From Thiobacillus sp. UBA2597 (lineage in GTDB: Bacteria > Pseudomonadota > Gammaproteobacteria > Burkholderiales > Thiobacillaceae): DNA of 55,758 bases. Positions 52,234 through 55,758 of this stretch are shown here, piece after piece (within the stretch, counting starts at the first letter, position 1; each line of letters starts with the position of its first letter). The position numbers were made by a program, and so were the translations under genes. The DNA lies in NCBI GenBank assembly GCA_002339725.1, contig DDKN01000080.1:1259-57016 (forward strand), written 5' to 3'. The notes below the pieces were generated by a model. It ran no database searches. It was not told the origin of the DNA and was given only the letters and a program-made list of their open reading frames with translations.

Positions 52234-52734
52234 ATGACCACCAAAGAACTCCTCGACTACTGGCAGGTCGGCACCCGCATCTTCCACATGGCGCATCACC
52301 GGGCCTCGGCCTATTACGCCCGCATGCACAAAGCGGTCGGCATGGCGGTGGTGATTTTGACCACCGCGGCCGGCACCACCATCATCAGCCAGTTGGAGGC
52401 GGCCTCGACGAGCGGTCAGATCGCCGTCGGCCTGCTGAGCCTGGCGGCCACCGTGCTGGCGGCCTTGCAGACCTTTCTCAACCTGGAAGGCCGGGCCGAG
52501 CAGCATCGCGCCGCCGCCCTGAGATACGGCATGCTGCGGCGCCGCATCGAGCTGGTGCTGGCTGACGCCGAGATCGAGGCGACCAGGCTGGCCGCACTGA
52601 TGGAGGACTTCCGCACCGATTGGGACCTGGCCGACAAGGAGGCGCCCATCCTGCCCCAGCGCTTCTATGAAAAGGCGAAGGCGATCGTGGCGCGCAGCCT
52701 GGAAGAGGCCCGCAGGCGGCGGGATAAACACTGA
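52234..52734 (+). CDS. SLATT-domain two-helix membrane protein
   Basis: A 166-residue protein with two transmembrane helices (about 33-55, AVGMAVVILTTAAGTTIISQ; and 64-82, IAVGLLSLAATVLAALQTF) followed by a long charged helix (FLNLEGRAEQHRAAALRYGM onward). This is the SLATT fold (SMODS/SLOG-associating), in which the helices are proposed to form pores in nucleotide-signalling defence systems. No cyclase, SLOG or reverse-transcriptase partner is next to it here, so it may be a solitary housekeeping version. TATACT at 52199 could be its -10. Confidence 0.72.
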   Translation: MTTKELLDYWQVGTRIFHMAHHRASAYYARMHKAVGMAVVILTTAAGTTIISQLEAASTSGQIAVGLLSLAATVLAALQTFLNLEGRAEQHRAAALRYGMLRRRIELVLADAEIEATRLAALMEDFRTDWDLADKEAPILPQRFYEKAKAIVARSLEEARRRRDKH

Positions 52735-52754
52735 GCCAGGGGACGGAGCGCACG

Positions 52755-53471
52755 ATGACTCTGCACGACAGGCTGCGTCCCGGACTCTGGCTGCTCTGGC
52801 TGCTCGCCGGCAGCGCCCTCGCCAGCGATGCCTGCCACCCCCTGCCCACGCCGGGCACGCCGCAATACCTCGTCGGCTACGGCAGCCTGATGGAGGAGGC
52901 CTCGCGCCTGCGCACCGCCCCCAGCGCCAAGACCGCCCTGCCGGTGCGCGTGCAGGGCTTTCGCCGCGCCTGGATCGCCCAGGGCTCGCCGGTCGGCTTC
53001 AGCACCACCTTTCTCGGCGTCACGGCGCAAGCCAAGTCCAGCATGAACGCCGTGCTGTTCGCCCTAGCCGACGAGGTGGAGCTGACCAACATGGATGCGC
53101 GCGAGGCCGGCTATTGCCGGGTGGCGCTGGCGCCGCAGCAGTTGACGCCATTGGCCGGCACGCTGCCCGAGGGGGAGGTGTGGCTCTATGTCAACAAGCC
53201 GGACAGGGCCGCGCCGCCGAGCCGGCGCTTTCCCATCGTGCAGTCCTATGTCGACCTCTTCCTGGGCGGCTGCCTGCAGATCGAGCGGCAACACCAGCTC
53301 GCCGGCTTCGCCGAGGAATGCGTGACCAGCACGGCAGGCTGGTCACGGCATTGGGTGAACGACCGCATCCATCCGCGCCGGCCGTTCGCGCACCAGCCCA
53401 ACGCCGGGGCGATCGACGCCCTGCTGCAGCGCAAGCTGCCGGACTATTTCCGGGTGATACGCATCGAATGA
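52755..53471 (+). CDS. exported gamma-glutamylcyclotransferase-fold protein
   Basis: A 238-residue protein with a signal-like N-terminus (RPGLWLLWLLAGSALA) and the GGCT-fold signature YLVGYGSLMEEASRL near residues 38-52. It also has VQGFRRAWIAQG and a later Glu/Asp-rich strand (LFALADEVELTNMDAREAGY). Cysteines in DACHPLP, LGGCLQ and EECVTS could pair in an oxidising compartment. GGCT enzymes release 5-oxoproline from gamma-glutamyl compounds; an exported version is unusual, and the substrate is unknown. It begins 20 bp after the SLATT gene. Confidence 0.75.
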   Translation: MTLHDRLRPGLWLLWLLAGSALASDACHPLPTPGTPQYLVGYGSLMEEASRLRTAPSAKTALPVRVQGFRRAWIAQGSPVGFSTTFLGVTAQAKSSMNAVLFALADEVELTNMDAREAGYCRVALAPQQLTPLAGTLPEGEVWLYVNKPDRAAPPSRRFPIVQSYVDLFLGGCLQIERQHQLAGFAEECVTSTAGWSRHWVNDRIHPRRPFAHQPNAGAIDALLQRKLPDYFRVIRIE

Positions 53472-53498
53472 AAAAGGCCGGGCAGGGCCGGCCTTTGC
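53471..53498. terminator. bidirectional terminator between convergent genes
   Basis: AAAGGCC (53473-53479) pairs with GGCCTTT (53490-53496), extended by two inner G-C pairs. Reading on the minus strand a TTTTT run follows, so it is strongest for the DUF302 gene; on the plus strand only TTT follows the stem. Its first base is the last base of the GGCT gene's stop codon. Confidence 0.8.
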
Positions 53499-53513
53499 AT
53501 CATTCAAGAAACC

Positions 53514-54053
53514 TTACAGCTCGCCGTTGGCGCCGGCCTTCATGATGCTCTCGAGGGTGTCGCGCACCTCGATCGCCTTGGCCTTCATCTCCGGACTGAG
53601 GTTGGCAGCGTTGATCAGCAGGTTGAGGTCCATCATCACCAGCCAGCCGCGGCCCGGCTGCCTGTCGTCCTCCACCAGGGCGATGCGGCAGGGCAGGTAG
53701 GCGGCAAAGTCGATGTTGAAATCGACCATCTGCTTGGCGGTGAGGGCGTCGCAGAACTGGAAGATCTCCATGCGCCGCACGGGCTGGCCGGTCATGGCCT
53801 CGACCTGCTTGGACAGGGGCAGCTCGGCCACCAGCTTGATGTTCAGCGCGTTGCCGCGCAGCTTCATCGACTCCACCGCGTCGTCCAGGCTCACGTTGTC
53901 GGCGATGCGCATCTTGATCACGGTCTGACCGATGTTCATGGCCGGCGGGGTCTGGTTTTTCTGACCGGGTTTGGACTGGGCCAGCGCCTGCCCCGGGCCC
54001 AGCGCCCACATGGCCAGGACGGCCAGGAAAAGGCGTTGTCGCAACATGACCAT
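53514..54053 (-). CDS. exported DUF302-domain protein
   Basis: A 179-residue protein with a signal peptide (MLRQRLFLAVLAMWALGPGQ, then ALAQ) and a DUF302-like domain: DDAVESMKLRGNALNIKLVA, then EIFQFCDALTAKQMVDFNID, and LPCRIALVEDD. DUF302 proteins are small alpha/beta proteins often found in sulfur- and metal-metabolising bacteria; their role is not settled. The start at 54053 has GAGGG upstream. A terminator follows its stop. Confidence 0.82.
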   Translation of the reverse strand: MVMLRQRLFLAVLAMWALGPGQALAQSKPGQKNQTPPAMNIGQTVIKMRIADNVSLDDAVESMKLRGNALNIKLVAELPLSKQVEAMTGQPVRRMEIFQFCDALTAKQMVDFNIDFAAYLPCRIALVEDDRQPGRGWLVMMDLNLLINAANLSPEMKAKAIEVRDTLESIMKAGANGEL

Positions 54054-54237
54054 CGTGGTCCCTCGTCTGATTTGGCGAACGCGCCTGTTGGCGCATGCTT
54101 GAACTTATGCCGGGCAGCGGCAGGCATTGGTTCTTGATAGCAAGCGGGCCCGGAATGGCAAGGTCATCGGTTCCACCGGACAGCGGAATTTTGTAGAGTG
54201 GCGGCAAGGGGTGACCGCGGGGCAGCAAGGACGTCGA

Positions 54238-54972
54238 ATGTGCGAGTTGTTTGGATACAGTGGGCAACACGATCGGGATCTCGCCCGCTGGCTGCTGCCC
54301 TTCCGCCAACGCGGCGGCGGCACCGGTGACAACCCGGACGGTTGGGGGGTGGCGGCCTGGAACCAGGACGGCGCCCGCCTGGTCAAGTCGCCCGAGCCCG
54401 GCCACACCAGCGCGCAATTCGCCACATTGGCCACCACCCTGCGGGCCAGGCTGGTGCTCGCCCATGTGCGCAAGGCGCGCCACCCGCCGGTGCCGGGCAT
54501 GCTCAACACCCATCCCTTCGCCCATGCCTGCTGCCAGCGCGAATGGGTGTTCGCCCACAACGGCCTGGTGCCCGAGGTGATCGAATGGCAGGCGCGCGCC
54601 CCGGTGTGCCAGCCACTGGGCGACACCGATTCCGAGCACGCCTTCTGCCATTTGCTCACGGCCATCGCCGAGCGCTACGACGCGCGCGACCACCAACCCT
54701 GGCTTCGGCATCTGGCCGCACTGGCCGAGGAGATCGCCGAGCTGGGCAAGTTCAACTTCCTGCTCACCGACGGCCGGGTGCTGGTGGCCTATGGCCACGA
54801 CCGCCTGCATCATCTGGAATTCGCCGACGCCCAGGGTGCGGCGGCGCTCATCGCCACCGAGCCTTTGACCGACCAGGCCTGGCAGCCCTTCGTGCCGGGC
54901 GAGCTGCGGGTGTATGAAGACGGCGCGCTGCTGGCGCGCCTGCTGACCGAAGCGCCGGCCGTGCAGTCCTAG
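54238..54972 (+). CDS. class II glutamine amidotransferase (YafJ-like)
   Basis: N-terminal-nucleophile amidotransferase of 244 residues. The start is the ATG at 54238 after AAGGA, so that Cys2 (MCELFGYSG) becomes the exposed nucleophile after Met removal. The open frame extends upstream but would bury it. Further motifs are GDNPDGWGVAAW, LVLAHVRKAR, FAHNGLVPEV and DTDSEHAFCHLL. No partner domain is fused, so the ammonia acceptor or the peptide target is unknown. Its stop codon overlaps that of the convergent aldolase gene. Confidence 0.92.
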   Translation: MCELFGYSGQHDRDLARWLLPFRQRGGGTGDNPDGWGVAAWNQDGARLVKSPEPGHTSAQFATLATTLRARLVLAHVRKARHPPVPGMLNTHPFAHACCQREWVFAHNGLVPEVIEWQARAPVCQPLGDTDSEHAFCHLLTAIAERYDARDHQPWLRHLAALAEEIAELGKFNFLLTDGRVLVAYGHDRLHHLEFADAQGAAALIATEPLTDQAWQPFVPGELRVYEDGALLARLLTEAPAVQS

Positions 54973-55622
54973 CCGCGCTTGCCGTAGGTCTTGAAGCGCT
55001 CGATCACCTCGGCCATCTCGGCCTCGGTCAGCAGCACCGGCTGGCCCAACAGCGAGGCGCGCCAGAACTGCTCGCACAGGGCCTCGACCTCCAAGGCAAT
55101 GTAAAGCGCACGCCCGGCCGTCTCGCCGAAGGCGACCAGGCCGTGGTTGGCCATGAGGCAGGCGCGGCGATCCTGCAGGGCCTGCATCACGTTGTCCGAC
55201 AGGGCCTGGGTGCCGAAGGTGGCATAGTCGGCGCAGCGGATGTCGTGGCCCCCGGCCACCGCCACCATGTAGTGGAAGGACGGGATGCCGCGGCGCAGAC
55301 AGGCAATCGCGACGGCGAAGGGCGAATGGGCATGGACCACGGCATTCGCCTCCGGCCGCTGCAGATAGATATCCCGGTGAAAACGCCATTCGCTGGAGGG
55401 CGGCAGGTCGCCCTCGGGCGCGCCCTCGAACGGCACGTAGACGATGTCGTTCACGCCGAGCGCATCGGTGGCCAGGCCACTCGGGGTGATCAGCATGCCC
55501 GTCCCGCAGCGGACGCTGACATTGCCCGAGCTGCCCTGGTTGAGGCCGCGCTCGACGCTGAGCCGGGCGGTGTCGACCACCTGTTGCCGCAGATCGCTGG
55601 GGTTGATGTGTTCGGAATTCAT
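54969..55622 (-). CDS. class II aldolase/adducin-family protein
   Basis: Zinc-dependent aldolase-like protein of 217 residues, closest in look to L-fuculose-phosphate or methylthioribulose-type enzymes. Visible motifs are NQGSSGNVSVR for phosphate binding, the catalytic Glu in PPSSEWRFHRDIY, and zinc histidines in VVHAHSPFAVA and ANHGLVAFG. The substrate cannot be told. Its TAG overlaps the stop of the amidotransferase gene by three bases (54969-54972). Confidence 0.9.
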   Translation of the reverse strand: MNSEHINPSDLRQQVVDTARLSVERGLNQGSSGNVSVRCGTGMLITPSGLATDALGVNDIVYVPFEGAPEGDLPPSSEWRFHRDIYLQRPEANAVVHAHSPFAVAIACLRRGIPSFHYMVAVAGGHDIRCADYATFGTQALSDNVMQALQDRRACLMANHGLVAFGETAGRALYIALEVEALCEQFWRASLLGQPVLLTEAEMAEVIERFKTYGKRG

Positions 55623-55682
55623 TTCGCCTGCCTCATTTGTCTAAAATCGTCCCCTCCCCCGCCACCCGGCCCGATATCGGCG

Positions 55683-55723
55683 GCCCCTCACCCCAGCCCT
55701 CTCCCCATAGGGGAGAGGGGGTA
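55683..55723. repeat. REP-like palindromic repeat
   Basis: GCCCCTCACCCCAGCCCTCT then CCCCATAGGGGAGAGGGGG: stem CCCTCTCCCC/GGGGAGAGGG. Same family as 27466, 28011 and 35745. It lies upstream of the aldolase gene near the right edge; nothing else is seen in 55623-55758. Confidence 0.8.
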
Positions 55724-55758
55724 TGGGAGATTGGGGGAGGCCGGGAGGGGCTCAAACC

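Noticed and set aside
52068..53471. A defence island around the SLATT gene
   Set aside because: Neighbours are a ribonucleotide reductase and a GGCT-fold protein; no nuclease, cyclase or sensor gene is adjacent.
27464..55723. CRISPR array from the repeated GC-rich palindromes
   Set aside because: Copies are scattered, of variable sequence and not regularly spaced; no cas genes are present.

Overview
The window looks like a chromosomal segment of a GC-rich, chemolithoautotrophic betaproteobacterium, most like Thiobacillus and its sulfur-oxidising relatives. That assignment is inference. It rests on a form IA RuBisCO pair with a divergent cbbR, a betaproteobacterial-style run of yhdP, nitrilase and tldD, and strong GC bias with long antisense shadow frames. 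Almost all of it is housekeeping DNA. I see no prophage, transposase, CRISPR array, tRNA or rRNA gene; the only RNA gene is the small SRP RNA.

Layout. 1-2795: cbbS (cut by the window edge) and cbbL on the minus strand, with cbbR divergent. 2776-7062: a tightly overlapping plus-strand run of an RsmB-type methyltransferase, a secreted PLD-family protein and an MscS channel, followed by a fatty-acid desaturase and a terminator. 7136-10214, minus: a receiver-TPR protein, rpmG-rpmB and radC. 10284-12434, plus: coaBC, dut and a membrane-anchored retropepsin. Then a convergent rhodanese. 12886-24536, plus: metH translationally joined to a HIT-fold phosphorylase-like gene, then yhdP, a small secreted protein, a nitrilase-family amidase, tldD and a DUF2934 protein. 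24734-32350: a DAHP synthase behind an aromatic-rich leader peptide and terminator, SRP RNA, dnaX, ybaB, recR and two tandem HDOD-GAF genes. 32365-34667: purB and cnoX. 34761-43985, minus: a small secreted protein, a lipoprotein, a gamma carbonic anhydrase, ppc, and a four-gene cluster of mostly exported proteins of unknown function. 44174-55622: prlC, a glutaredoxin-like protein, xth, an intein-containing class II ribonucleotide reductase, a SLATT protein, a GGCT-fold protein, a DUF302 protein, a class II glutamine amidotransferase and a class II aldolase.

The most interesting points are these. (1) A perfect 58-bp duplication of the 3' end of recR brackets an 85-bp hairpin-rich insert and keeps stop/start coupling on both sides. 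(2) nrdJ carries a 379-residue LAGLIDADG intein directly before its catalytic cysteine, and its promoter has an FNR-like palindrome and two NrdR-like boxes at exact 32-bp centre spacing. (3) A Phe/Tyr-rich attenuator precedes the DAHP synthase. (4) A dispersed palindromic repeat lies in frame inside the dnaX linker. (5) An uncharacterised secreted gene cluster occupies 39308-43985, with symmetric cysteine patterns in two of its products.

Functions are read from motifs and remembered family features; no search, alignment or folding program was run.
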